Source: Coprobacillus sp. CAG:826 (GTDB lineage Bacteria > Bacillota_I > Bacilli_A > RFN20 > CAG-826). From it: DNA of 59,913 nt. A program made the position numbers and the translations under genes. Position 1 is the first letter of the stretch; each line of letters begins with the position of its first letter. The notes under the pieces are model-generated. The model was not told where the DNA came from, made no database searches, and saw only the letters and a program-made list of their open reading frames with translations. The stretch lies in contig FR897038.1 in assembly GCA_000437235.1 (NCBI GenBank), positions 18,329 through 78,241 on the forward strand, written 5' to 3'. Below, one piece after another: positions 34,559 to 41,619 of this stretch.

Positions 34559-34935
34559 GAAAGTGGTGTTATATACTTTTATGTCTTTTATCTTCGATGC
34601 TTTTCTTAGCTAAAGAAAGTGAAAATGAAAAGCATTATTATAATACGTTCGTTATTTCTTCAAAGTACGCTGTCAGTCATTCTATCTATGTGCATGAAGA
34701 AGAAAAAGATGAAGGATATTTTTTATTAGAAGATATCAAAACAAATTTTAAAAAAGCATGGACCTATTTAGACCAAAAAACACCTTCTTTACTGAGTGTG
34801 GTTTTATTTGATGTTAATAGTGAACTTCCCGTGGATCAAAGAGGGCAAGGCGTAGAAATTGCAGTTCAAATGCATGGAAGAATTCGAATGTATACTTTTG
34901 CAACACGGTATATTTTAAAAAGGAGATCGTTATGA
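34552..34935 (+). CDS. Unrecognised secreted or membrane-anchored protein (operon gene 3)
   Basis: About 127 residues from the ATG at 34552, chosen over a GTG at 34543 because AAGGAG has proper spacing to it. The N-terminus MVRKWCYILLCLLSSMLFLA is a signal or anchor sequence; the remainder is a small soluble domain with predicted strands. ATGA overlap with the next gene shows translational coupling. No family recognised. Confidence 0.6.
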   Translation: MVRKWCYILLCLLSSMLFLAKESENEKHYYNTFVISSKYAVSHSIYVHEEEKDEGYFLLEDIKTNFKKAWTYLDQKTPSLLSVVLFDVNSELPVDQRGQGVEIAVQMHGRIRMYTFATRYILKRRSL

Positions 34936-35591
34936 AAAAAATATATTTAATCATTGTTCCTTTTTGGTTTGCTTTATTTAGCTATCTTTTATTGGAGCAA
35001 CTCTATTTAGCATTATTTTGTTTCGCATTATGCATGATGGATGTTTTGTTTTTCATTTTTAAGAAGAAAAAAGAACAGGAAAAAGAAAAAAAGAAATATT
35101 TAATGGATGAAGCTTTTTTAGACACACTTCTTATTTCACCAAATGAAATGAATAAAACATTAGAAAGTTTTAATTTAGATTGTGATTATGCAGAGGTCGA
35201 TAAAGATGCTAGTTATCAATCTTTTAAAGATCGAAGAGAAGGATATTATCTTCGTGCGTTAGAGGAAGCAAAAAAGAAGAAAAAAGAAAAAATGTTCTTA
35301 TCTAAAATGCGTATTTTGGGTTGGAAAATAAAAAAGAAAAGAATGGACAAAGAAAAGCAAATAGAAAAAGAAAAGAGTAATGGAATTGCAACATTATTAA
35401 CGAGCTTTATTTTTATAGCCGTCATCCGTTATGCGCTTACGCCTTATTTTACTTATTTAAAAGGTGAAATGTATTTTCAACTCATTGTGATGCTATTTTT
35501 AGCCATCTTATGGATTGGTGTACATTCGTTAATGCTTTTAAGAAAGGAGAACCACTATGAAATCATCAACTTCAATCAATGGAAAGACTAG
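34932..35591 (+). CDS. Unrecognised membrane protein (operon gene 4)
   Basis: A 219-residue protein with two helices at the N-terminus (about 5-22 and 25-43), a long very basic and acidic cytoplasmic stretch (44-150, Lys/Glu-rich, probably coiled), then two helices (about 155-172 and 182-203). The helix-pair, cytoplasmic domain, helix-pair order recalls TadB/GspF-type platform proteins, but no motif confirms it. Overlaps the next gene by 35 bases. Confidence 0.6.
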   Translation: MKKIYLIIVPFWFALFSYLLLEQLYLALFCFALCMMDVLFFIFKKKKEQEKEKKKYLMDEAFLDTLLISPNEMNKTLESFNLDCDYAEVDKDASYQSFKDRREGYYLRALEEAKKKKKEKMFLSKMRILGWKIKKKRMDKEKQIEKEKSNGIATLLTSFIFIAVIRYALTPYFTYLKGEMYFQLIVMLFLAILWIGVHSLMLLRKENHYEIINFNQWKD

Positions 35592-36144
35592 GAATGAGCT
35601 CATCACCGCTTCCATTGTTCTTGTGGGCTCTCTTTTAAGTCTAGTTTTATATGGAATTACTCGACAAAGATGGAGCTTTCTTTTTACACCATTAGGTTTT
35701 ATTCTTAGTTACTTTAGTTATATCTTTTTCAAAGATAAAGAAGAAGAAAATTTAAAAAAGAAATTAGAAGAATGGGACAAGTTTTTTATGGATTTATCGA
35801 CGTTATCTTCCTTTGAAAAAGAGACTCTTTTAAAAAGAGAAATGCCATTAAATTTGCGTCTTTTATTAGAACGATCTTTATCCGTAAAAGTTTCTTTAGA
35901 TGATTACAGAGCCTTAGGAAATGATTTACCATTTAGTTATCAATGTTTAATTGAAAGTCTATATTTTTATGAAACGTATCAAAGCATAGAAGAATGGCAA
36001 TTTGCATTTGAACAATTTTTAAATGAAAAAGAAGAAAAAGAAAATAAGGAAACACAAAAGAAGATAGCATTTTATCGTAATTTTCCTTTTATTATTTCTA
36101 TCCTTTTTGCAGGAATTCTATTTGCTTTTACGATGATTTCTTAG
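35557..36144 (+). CDS. Unrecognised membrane protein (operon gene 5)
   Basis: A 195-residue protein with two N-terminal helices (about 14-31 and 36-54), a cytoplasmic helical domain (60-170) and one C-terminal helix (FPFIISILFAGILFAFTMI). Its layout is like gene 4, so the two may be a distantly related pair, as TadB and TadC are. GGAG precedes its ATG, which lies 35 bases inside gene 4. Confidence 0.6.
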   Translation: MKSSTSINGKTRNELITASIVLVGSLLSLVLYGITRQRWSFLFTPLGFILSYFSYIFFKDKEEENLKKKLEEWDKFFMDLSTLSSFEKETLLKREMPLNLRLLLERSLSVKVSLDDYRALGNDLPFSYQCLIESLYFYETYQSIEEWQFAFEQFLNEKEEKENKETQKKIAFYRNFPFIISILFAGILFAFTMIS

Positions 36145-36161
36145 TTAGGAGTGGGATGAGA

Positions 36162-36485
36162 ATGAAAAAAGGAATATTGAATATTGCAATCTTATTTAGC
36201 CTTTGCTTTGCAACGTTTTTAGTTTTTGATTTTTATCAATTGACAAACACAAAAAAGAATCTTTATATTTTCGCCGATCAAATTAATCGAGAAATTATGC
36301 AAACCCATGATATTTCTTTAGAAACAGAAAACCATTTAAAAGAAGAAGAAATTATCATTGAAAAAGAGTATTTAGATGAAAAATGGCTCCGCTATACATT
36401 AATAAAAGAAACGCAAGGTTATACTTTTCTTTCTAATTTTTATCGAGCATCAATTACAGAAATTGTGTGGACGAGTTATATTTAA
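36162..36485 (+). CDS. Unrecognised single-helix protein, pseudopilin-like topology (operon gene 6)
   Basis: About 107 residues from the ATG at 36162 (an ATG six bases earlier is too close to AGGAG). MKKGILNIAILFSLCFATFLVFDFYQLTNTKK gives a short basic start, one hydrophobic helix and an external domain, the topology of TadE-like minor pilins. Sequence identity with that family is not visible by eye. Last gene of the operon, convergent with the WYL regulator. Confidence 0.55.
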   Translation: MKKGILNIAILFSLCFATFLVFDFYQLTNTKKNLYIFADQINREIMQTHDISLETENHLKEEEIIIEKEYLDEKWLRYTLIKETQGYTFLSNFYRASITEIVWTSYI

Positions 36486-36488
36486 TAC

Positions 36489-37475
36489 TTATTTTTTCTT
36501 ACCTTCTAAACTATAAAATTCGGTAGCGGATTTATAAAACTTATAAATTTCACTTTGAAGGTATTTAGGCGTAATAATATAGGCTTCTTTGCCAAAGCGT
36601 TTAAAGTAGTTAAGAATTTGGTCGTGAGAACAATAAAAAGTATAGAAGTTCTTTTCTTTATACACATAAGGTGGGCGATGAATATAATGATGCTTGTATA
36701 TTCTTTCGCCTTTTTCTGTTAAACGAATAATGACAGGTTCTTCATGATTTTGATATAAGAATTGTGGGCCATATGTCATCATTTTTTTGCATAACTCAAT
36801 TTCATCATCTTGAAAAGAACAAGATTTCATAAGTGGAGTAACAGAAACAATTCGCGATAAACGGAAAGCTTTTATCTCCGAATTTTGTTTCGCAATTAGA
36901 TAGCAGTGCATTTCTTCTTTTGAAGAGCAAAGAGCATAAGGCATAATTTCTTGTTGACAATTTTCTTTCTTTTTGGTGACAATAAAAACACATTTTTGCT
37001 TTTTTATTGCTTTCATTAAAACATCATAAGTATCTTGAAAAATGATTTTTTCTCTTTCATCTTGTGGGAATGTGGCGTAAAAAGAGAAAAGATTTCGAAA
37101 GAATTCGGACATACTTACATGACCTAAAAAATAATTTTCTATATAGGATAAAGTACCTTTTGAAGCCTTAGTGGGTTTTAAAGATATAACAGAAGAAAAA
37201 TTGTCTTTTTCACGGTCGTTTTCATAACGATTTAAATCTTGAACAACAGCATAAATTTCATCTTCTTTTAAGGTTGGAAAATGTTTTTTGAGTAATGAGA
37301 AAAGTTGATCTTCTTTTTCTTGATATTTTAAATAAAAGTGATTGATTAAAGCAGTTAAAAAGGCATTTTTATTGAGTTCTAAAGTATTTCCTTTAAAGAA
37401 TTCAAACGCCTCACAATCCTTCATTAGTGTTTCATAAACATTAGGATGAAGATGTATTTTAATTTTTTCTTCCAT
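36489..37475 (-). CDS. WYL-domain transcriptional regulator
   Basis: A 328-residue protein. The N-terminal 100 residues are helical and probably bind DNA. The middle (about 160-225: EIMPYALCSSKEEMHCYLIAKQNSEIKAFRLSRIVSVTPL) is a WYL domain, the ligand-sensing SH3-like fold seen in PafBC and in regulators of defence genes. The C-terminal part (about 250-320) is a WCX-like extension. Its promoter lies between two GGGGTC direct repeats, which suggests autoregulation. It is divergent from rtcB. Confidence 0.8.
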   Translation of the reverse strand: MEEKIKIHLHPNVYETLMKDCEAFEFFKGNTLELNKNAFLTALINHFYLKYQEKEDQLFSLLKKHFPTLKEDEIYAVVQDLNRYENDREKDNFSSVISLKPTKASKGTLSYIENYFLGHVSMSEFFRNLFSFYATFPQDEREKIIFQDTYDVLMKAIKKQKCVFIVTKKKENCQQEIMPYALCSSKEEMHCYLIAKQNSEIKAFRLSRIVSVTPLMKSCSFQDDEIELCKKMMTYGPQFLYQNHEEPVIIRLTEKGERIYKHHYIHRPPYVYKEKNFYTFYCSHDQILNYFKRFGKEAYIITPKYLQSEIYKFYKSATEFYSLEGKKK

Positions 37476-37487
37476 AAAACCACTCCT

Positions 37488-37555
37488 TTTAGGGGTCCTG
37501 TAAATAATATTTTATATGAATATTATACTATAGTCAAATTAAGGGGTCTTTAAAT
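37488..37555 (-). promoter_or_regulatory. WYL-gene promoter flanked by two GGGGTC boxes
   Basis: On the minus strand: TTGACT (37537-37532), 17-bp spacer, TAAAAT (37514-37509). Two copies of AGGGGTC in similar flanks (37491-37497 and 37542-37548, 51 bp apart, five helical turns) lie just below the -10 and just above the -35. Likely operator boxes, perhaps also affecting rtcB. Confidence 0.6.
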
Positions 37556-37623
37556 TTTTTGAATTCGCACATTTTATCTATATGTTTCATTCTTCATAAT
37601 ATAAGTGTAGGCAGGTGATTATT

Positions 37624-38820
37624 ATGTTTGAAATACGCGGAAAATATAATACGATACGGGTTCATACCGATATTGTAGATGAAGAAACAGTAGGCCAAAT
37701 TCAACAAATGGCCAATCAAAAATTTATTGAAGGGAGTCAAGTTGAAATCATGCCGGATTGCCATTATGGAAAAGGCGCAGTAGTGGGGATGACGATGACG
37801 ATTAAAGATAAAGTTGTTCCTTCTTTCGTTGGCGTAGATATTGGATGTGGAATGAGAGTGGTTCAATTAGGAAAAATACATATTGATTTTCCTTTACTTG
37901 ATGCATTTATTCATGAGCATATTCCTTATGGCTCTAAAGTACACACTTCTATACAGATGACTTTTCCTTTGGAGTCACTTTATTGCTTTCCACAATTATC
38001 TAACATTGGAAATTTAAAAAAATCGTTAGGTTCTCTTGGTGGTGGAAATCATTTTATTGAAATTGATCAAGATGAAAAACAAAACCTTTATTTAGTTATT
38101 CATACTGGCTCTAGAAGCCTTGGAAAAGAAGTAGGAGAACTTTATACAAGGAAGGCGGTAGCGTACCATATCGCTTTAGAAAACCATCAAATGGTCGCTT
38201 TTATGCAAGCCCAAAAGAAGAATGGTAGAAAGTGTGTTGAAATGGAAGAAAGATTGTTAAAAGAAGCAACCACTTTATCCATTCCGAAAACCTATTGTTA
38301 TTTAGAAGGTTCATTACTTGATGCTTATCTTCATGATATGGAAATCTGTCAAGAATTTGCCCGTCTTAATCGAGCTTGGATAGCTGAACAAATTATATCG
38401 TTCTTAGGCTTATCTATTCGGAATCTACCTAATTTTGAATGTGTTCACAATTATATTTCTTTAAAAGACCATATTTTAAGAAAAGGTGCGATTTCTTCTT
38501 ATGAAGGAGAATTTGTGTTAATTCCAATCAATATGAAAGATGGTTGTATTTTAGGAAAAGGAAAATCAAATCCATCGTATAATTATTCTGCGCCTCATGG
38601 AGCAGGACGTCTTCTTTCAAGAAAACAAGCAAGAGAAACCATTTCATTAGAAGAATACCAAGAAGTGATGAAAGGCATTTATTCAACATCAATAAGCTAT
38701 CAAACGATTGATGAATCTCCGATGGCTTATAAACCGATAGAAGCGATTATTGAGAACATTCAAGATACAGTAGAAATTATCCAAATTTTAAAACCTATTT
38801 ATAATTTTAAAGCTTCATAA
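37624..38820 (+). CDS. rtcB: RNA-splicing ligase RtcB
   Basis: About 398 residues. I chose the ATG at 37624, six bases after AGGTG, over a GTG at 37615. RtcB joins RNA 3'-phosphate or 2',3'-cyclic phosphate ends to 5'-OH ends using GTP and Mn. Signature elements: MPDCHYGKGAVVG (metal Asp/Cys/His), VGVDIGCGM, GSLGGGNHFIE, HTGSRSLG, and APHGAGRLLSR with the active His of GMP-ylation near residue 325. No archease gene is adjacent. It is a shorter RtcB2-like form. Divergent from a WYL regulator, a setting that suggests RNA-damage repair under stress control. Confidence 0.93.
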   Translation: MFEIRGKYNTIRVHTDIVDEETVGQIQQMANQKFIEGSQVEIMPDCHYGKGAVVGMTMTIKDKVVPSFVGVDIGCGMRVVQLGKIHIDFPLLDAFIHEHIPYGSKVHTSIQMTFPLESLYCFPQLSNIGNLKKSLGSLGGGNHFIEIDQDEKQNLYLVIHTGSRSLGKEVGELYTRKAVAYHIALENHQMVAFMQAQKKNGRKCVEMEERLLKEATTLSIPKTYCYLEGSLLDAYLHDMEICQEFARLNRAWIAEQIISFLGLSIRNLPNFECVHNYISLKDHILRKGAISSYEGEFVLIPINMKDGCILGKGKSNPSYNYSAPHGAGRLLSRKQARETISLEEYQEVMKGIYSTSISYQTIDESPMAYKPIEAIIENIQDTVEIIQILKPIYNFKAS

Positions 38821-38875
38821 TTTGGACATTCTTCGATTATGCCAAAAAAATAAACGTTTCTTTCTTTGATTATTA

Positions 38876-38956
38876 TGGTATAATAGGCCTAAGTGAGGGC
38901 ATAATTCCCTTAAAAACAGGAAGGAGTGTCGATTTAAAGATCGACGAAATATAGTT
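38876..38956 (+). promoter_or_regulatory. acpP promoter and structured leader
   Basis: An extended -10, TATGGTATAAT, ends at 38884. The leader has GAGGG/CCCTT and then AAGGAG (38921-38926). Between this ribosome site and the ATG at 38957 lies a 6-bp hairpin, GTCGAT/ATCGAC (38928-38933 with 38940-38945). Folding of that hairpin would bring the distant ribosome site within about 12 bases of the start. Confidence 0.6.
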
Positions 38957-39184
38957 ATGGATATTAATGCAAAATTAGAAGAAGTATTAGCTAAGAAAGT
39001 TAAAGATGCAAAATTAGATAAAGAAGCTTCTTTAGAGAGTTTAGGATTAGATTCCTTAGACAAAATTGATTTATTATACGAAATCGAAGATACCTTTGGT
39101 ATTGAATTTACTAATGAAGAAATGCAATCATTTGTCACGGTTGGAGACCTCTATAAGACAATTGAAGCAAAAATTAAAAAATAA
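38957..39184 (+). CDS. acpP: Acyl carrier protein
   Basis: A 75-residue acidic four-helix protein that carries growing fatty-acyl chains on a phosphopantetheine arm. The modified Ser is in GLDSLDKIDLL (about residue 36). The rest (EIEDTFGIEFTNEEMQSFVTVGDLYKTIEAK) is typical of AcpP. It stands alone, away from fatty-acid synthesis genes, upstream of two tRNA genes. Confidence 0.95.
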   Translation: MDINAKLEEVLAKKVKDAKLDKEASLESLGLDSLDKIDLLYEIEDTFGIEFTNEEMQSFVTVGDLYKTIEAKIKK

Positions 39185-39197
39185 TTTCACGAAATTA

Positions 39198-39250
39198 TTG
39201 CAAAACAATTAATTCTATGATATTATACTGCTTGCGTTAACCCCGCAAGC
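39198..39250 (+). promoter_or_regulatory. tRNA operon promoter and leader hairpin
   Basis: TTGCAA (39198-39203), 17-bp spacer, TATTAT (39221-39226). Near the expected start is a 7-bp hairpin GCTTGCG/CGCAAGC (39230-39250), a few bases before the first tRNA. Confidence 0.65.
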
Positions 39251-39256
39251 AATGTT

Positions 39257-39332
39257 GCCTACCTAGCTCAGTCGGTAGAGCAATCGGCTGTTAACCGATC
39301 GGTCGTAGGTTCGAGTCCTACGGTAGGCGCCA
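39257..39332 (+). tRNA. tRNA-Asn (GTT)
   Basis: A 76-nt cloverleaf: acceptor GCCTACC/GGTAGGC, D arm AGCTC...GAGC, anticodon arm with loop CTGTTAA (anticodon GTT), T arm with GTTCGAGTC, discriminator G and an encoded CCA. Confidence 0.97.
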
Positions 39333-39338
39333 TTTGAT

Positions 39339-39415
39339 GGCCCGTTGGAGAAGAGGCTTAACTCACATGCCTTTCACGCATGCACTCATGGGTTCGAATC
39401 CCGTACGGGTCACCA
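39339..39415 (+). tRNA. tRNA-Glu (TTC)
   Basis: A 77-nt cloverleaf: acceptor GGCCCGT/ACGGGTC (one G-T), anticodon stem CATGC/GCATG with loop CTTTCAC (anticodon TTC), T loop GTTCGAATC, discriminator A and encoded CCA. Six bases after tRNA-Asn; co-transcribed. Confidence 0.97.
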
Positions 39416-39426
39416 GTTAAGAAATT

Positions 39427-39450
39427 ACCGCGTTTTTCGCGGTTTTTTTT
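39427..39450 (+). terminator. Terminator of the tRNA operon
   Basis: ACCGCG and CGCGGT form a 6-bp stem with a T5 loop, followed by eight T, starting 12 bases after tRNA-Glu. Confidence 0.9.
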
Positions 39451-39455
39451 AATTT

Positions 39456-39494
39456 TGATACTGCCGTGATACGCATTTGATACAGTTTTGATAC
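39456..39494 (+). repeat. Four TGATAC repeats in exact 11-bp phase
   Basis: TGATAC starts at 39456, 39467, 39478 and 39489, always 11 bases apart with differing spacers. The array lies right after the tRNA-Glu terminator. Helically phased short direct repeats next to a tRNA 3' end resemble the arm-type sites bound by tyrosine integrases at attachment sites. No integrase gene is near. Confidence 0.75.
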
Positions 39495-39537
39495 GCTATT
39501 TAAGAGAGGAGAACACAAAAAAACTTTTATTTTGGTA

Positions 39538-39726
39538 TTTACTTTTTCTCTTATTAGGGTATAATCTTCGTTGTCCACCTCAGTTGTGGCCTTTGAGTTA
39601 AAAGCGTTAATCGTGGCATTCAACTCTTTAATTTAATATTTACTTTTTCTAAAAAGAGACATATACTATAAATAGTCCTTCTGGGACACTTGACCTAGTC
39701 ATTTCCTTGGCTAGGCGTTTTTTTTT
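39538..39726 (+). ncRNA. Two tandem promoter units, likely small RNAs
   Basis: A 14-bp direct repeat TATTTACTTTTTCT (39536-39549 and 39637-39650) supplies the -35 of two promoters: TTTACT-16 bp-TATAAT (39538-39565) and TTTACT-17 bp-TATACT (39639-39667). The first transcript would contain CCAC/GTGG and GAGTT/AACTC hairpins. The second would be about 50 nt: a GTCC/GGAC hairpin, then a CCTAG/CTAGG hairpin and nine T (ends about 39726). Neither has a reading frame. The rest of the gap to 39886 shows only the leader of the next gene. Confidence 0.5.
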
Positions 39727-39886
39727 ATTTATTTTACTATTTTTAGTAAGTTATTTGGAATGCGTTATTTTAAAGATAAACATTTTATGATAATCTCGAT
39801 AAATTTGCTCGGCATCTTCTTTTTTTATGGTTATCAAGGTAAAATAAATATAATAGAGAAAAAACAATGGAAAGAGGGGGGAATTT

Positions 39887-40687
39887 ATGAAGTATTATGT
39901 AGTTGCAGATATCCATGGCTTTTTTAAAGAGTTCAAAGTGGCTTTAGAAGAAAAAGGATTTTTTGAAGATAAAGGACCTCATCAACTCATTGTATGTGGT
40001 GACTTATTTGATCGCGGTAATGAAGCACAAGAACTACAAAATTTTATTCTTGAACTACTAAAGAAAAAGGAAGTCATTTTAATCAAAGGCAATCATGAAG
40101 ATTTATTTTTAAATCTTATCGATGATGCAGATTACTGGATGACAAGTGGTATTATTAGAACCCATCATTGGTCTAATGGAACAGTAGGTACAGCTTTACA
40201 ATTAACAAGAATGGATTTAAATGACGCTCTTGACCATCCAAATGAATTTAAAGCTAAAGCGAAAAGTACACCTTTTTATCAAACAATTATTCCTGCAATG
40301 AGAGACTATTTTGAAACCAAAAACTATATATTTGTTCATGGTTGGATTTCTTGTAAAGCAAGTGGAAGAGGCGTTCAAAAGTATGATACCTTTTACTTTG
40401 TAGATAATTGGAGAGAACAAGGTGAAGAAGAATGGTACAATGCTCGTTGGTTCAATGGTATGGCCGCAGCGTATAACGGAATATATGAAGAAAATAAAAC
40501 GATTGTATGTGGACATTGGCACTGTTCTTATGGTCATGCCATATTAGAAAATAAAGGAAATGAATTTGGTGAAGATGCCGATTTTTCACCTTATTATGGT
40601 AAAGGAATTATTGCTATTGATGCTTGTACTTCCTATTCTAAAAAGGTGAATTGCATTGTAATTGAGGATGAAGAAATCAAAAAATAA
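39887..40687 (+). CDS. Metallophosphoesterase (Ser/Thr-phosphatase type)
   Basis: A 266-residue protein of the calcineurin-like superfamily. The metal-site motifs appear in order: VADIHG (residues 6-11), VCGDLFDRG (about 38-46), KGNHEDLFL (about 67-75), FVHGW and CGHWHCSYG near the C-terminus. This is the PrpE/PP2A-like prokaryotic set. It may dephosphorylate proteins or cleave Ap4A-type nucleotides. GAGGGGGG gives a strong ribosome site. Confidence 0.9.
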   Translation: MKYYVVADIHGFFKEFKVALEEKGFFEDKGPHQLIVCGDLFDRGNEAQELQNFILELLKKKEVILIKGNHEDLFLNLIDDADYWMTSGIIRTHHWSNGTVGTALQLTRMDLNDALDHPNEFKAKAKSTPFYQTIIPAMRDYFETKNYIFVHGWISCKASGRGVQKYDTFYFVDNWREQGEEEWYNARWFNGMAAAYNGIYEENKTIVCGHWHCSYGHAILENKGNEFGEDADFSPYYGKGIIAIDACTSYSKKVNCIVIEDEEIKK

Positions 40688-40746
40688 AATAGATTGATAA
40701 AAATAGCTCTTTACATTGATAAAGGAACATAATACCCTAACCATCG

Positions 40747-40795
40747 AAATCCGTCACGCAGATCTAGGATAGGATTAGATGGATTTTTCTTTCTT
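40747..40795 (+). terminator. Terminator-like hairpin with an alternative pairing
   Basis: AAATCC (40747-40752) pairs with GGATTT (40781-40786) around an inner ATCTA/TAGAT hairpin and is followed by TTCTTTCTTT. CCATC (40741-40745) can instead pair with GATGG (40778-40782), which would break the first stem. It follows the phosphoesterase gene by 60 bases. Confidence 0.5.
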
Positions 40796-40847
40796 TATTA
40801 GCTTTTGAATTTGCAACTAGATAAGAGAAAAGGAATAATCATTCTAC

Positions 40848-40946
40848 TTTACATTTTAAGACAAAGTGTTAAAATAATTATGGTTATACCATATAGGAAA
40901 CCATCCCTTCATGCCTGGCTTTTTTGGAAGTCAGGCTCATTTTTTT
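40848..40946 (+). ncRNA. Putative small RNA with promoter and terminator
   Basis: TTTACA (40848-40853), 16-bp spacer, TAAAAT (40870-40875). The transcript would begin near 40882 and run about 65 nt: hairpin ATGGTT/AACCAT (40880-40904), then GCCTGGC/GTCAGGC (40913-40936; one G-T) and TCATTTTTTT. No frame; the next gene starts over 100 bases later. Confidence 0.5.
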
Positions 40947-41053
40947 ATAAAGAATAAAAAACGAAGATGAACTGTTATTAATTTTAGAAAAGAAAGGATA
41001 AATGACTATGTGCCTCATAAGTTAAGGCATAACTATAACAAAAGGAGGATTTC

Positions 41054-41446
41054 ATGGAAACAATTTTATCCAATACAGTATCCGCTTTAGGCAACTACAA
41101 TGATGTGCCTACCGCTATGGCGTCAGAGGCAGTTTTAGTTACTTTATTAGATGGCTTAAAAATTACAAAAACGGCTGATAAACCAGCTTGGGCGGATGGT
41201 GTATTAACCTACACAATCGTCTTAACAAACGATGAAACAAAACCCTATACCGCGCCAGTTGTTACGGATATTATTGATAATACACTCGTAGACTTTATTT
41301 CAGGTAGTGTTATGATTGAAGGTGTAGCAGCTACAGATGATCAGTATTCTTATAATGAGAATACGCATACTTTAACCGTATTACTAGACGATATCGCTGC
41401 AACTTCAACTCGAACCATCACGTTTCAAGTTAAGAAAAAAGTATAA
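41054..41446 (+). CDS. Single DUF11-domain protein without signal peptide
   Basis: A 130-residue protein starting METILSNTVSALGNYNDVP. Residues 35-128 are one DUF11 module: ITKTADKPAWADGVLTYTIVLTNDETKPYTAPVVTDIIDNTLVDFISGSV..., ending in ATSTRTITFQVKKK. DUF11 repeats normally occur in exported surface proteins, but there is no signal peptide, membrane helix or sorting signal. GGAGG precedes the ATG, so the start is firm. It could be an intracellular or spore/coat-type structural protein, or be exported by an unknown path. Convergent with the next gene, which has the same oddity. Confidence 0.75.
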   Translation: METILSNTVSALGNYNDVPTAMASEAVLVTLLDGLKITKTADKPAWADGVLTYTIVLTNDETKPYTAPVVTDIIDNTLVDFISGSVMIEGVAATDDQYSYNENTHTLTVLLDDIAATSTRTITFQVKKKV

Positions 41447-41619
41447 CATCTATTTTCAATTTCAAAATCTGGCATTTTTTAAATCCAATGAATATAAAAC
41501 GAAAAGCAATATTTCTTATGTAACTAGCGTTCCATGTTTCTATTGGTGTTTGAGTTGCCGGCAATACTTTGGATATTTAAATAGAAAAAGAAATCACTTC
41601 CAGTAACGGGAGTGATTTT

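Noticed and set aside
33203..36485. Firm call of a Tad/type II secretion operon
   Set aside because: Only topology agrees; no ATPase, prepilin peptidase or diagnostic motif was found, so kept as a hypothesis.
39456..39494. CRISPR array
   Set aside because: Repeat unit is six bases with 5-base spacers and no cas gene is in the window; no CRISPR array was found anywhere.
39417..39623. 68-codon minus-strand frame after tRNA-Glu, possible integrase remnant
   Set aside because: It crosses the tRNA terminator and the TGATAC array, so its sequence is explained by those; no integrase motif (R-H-R-Y) is present.
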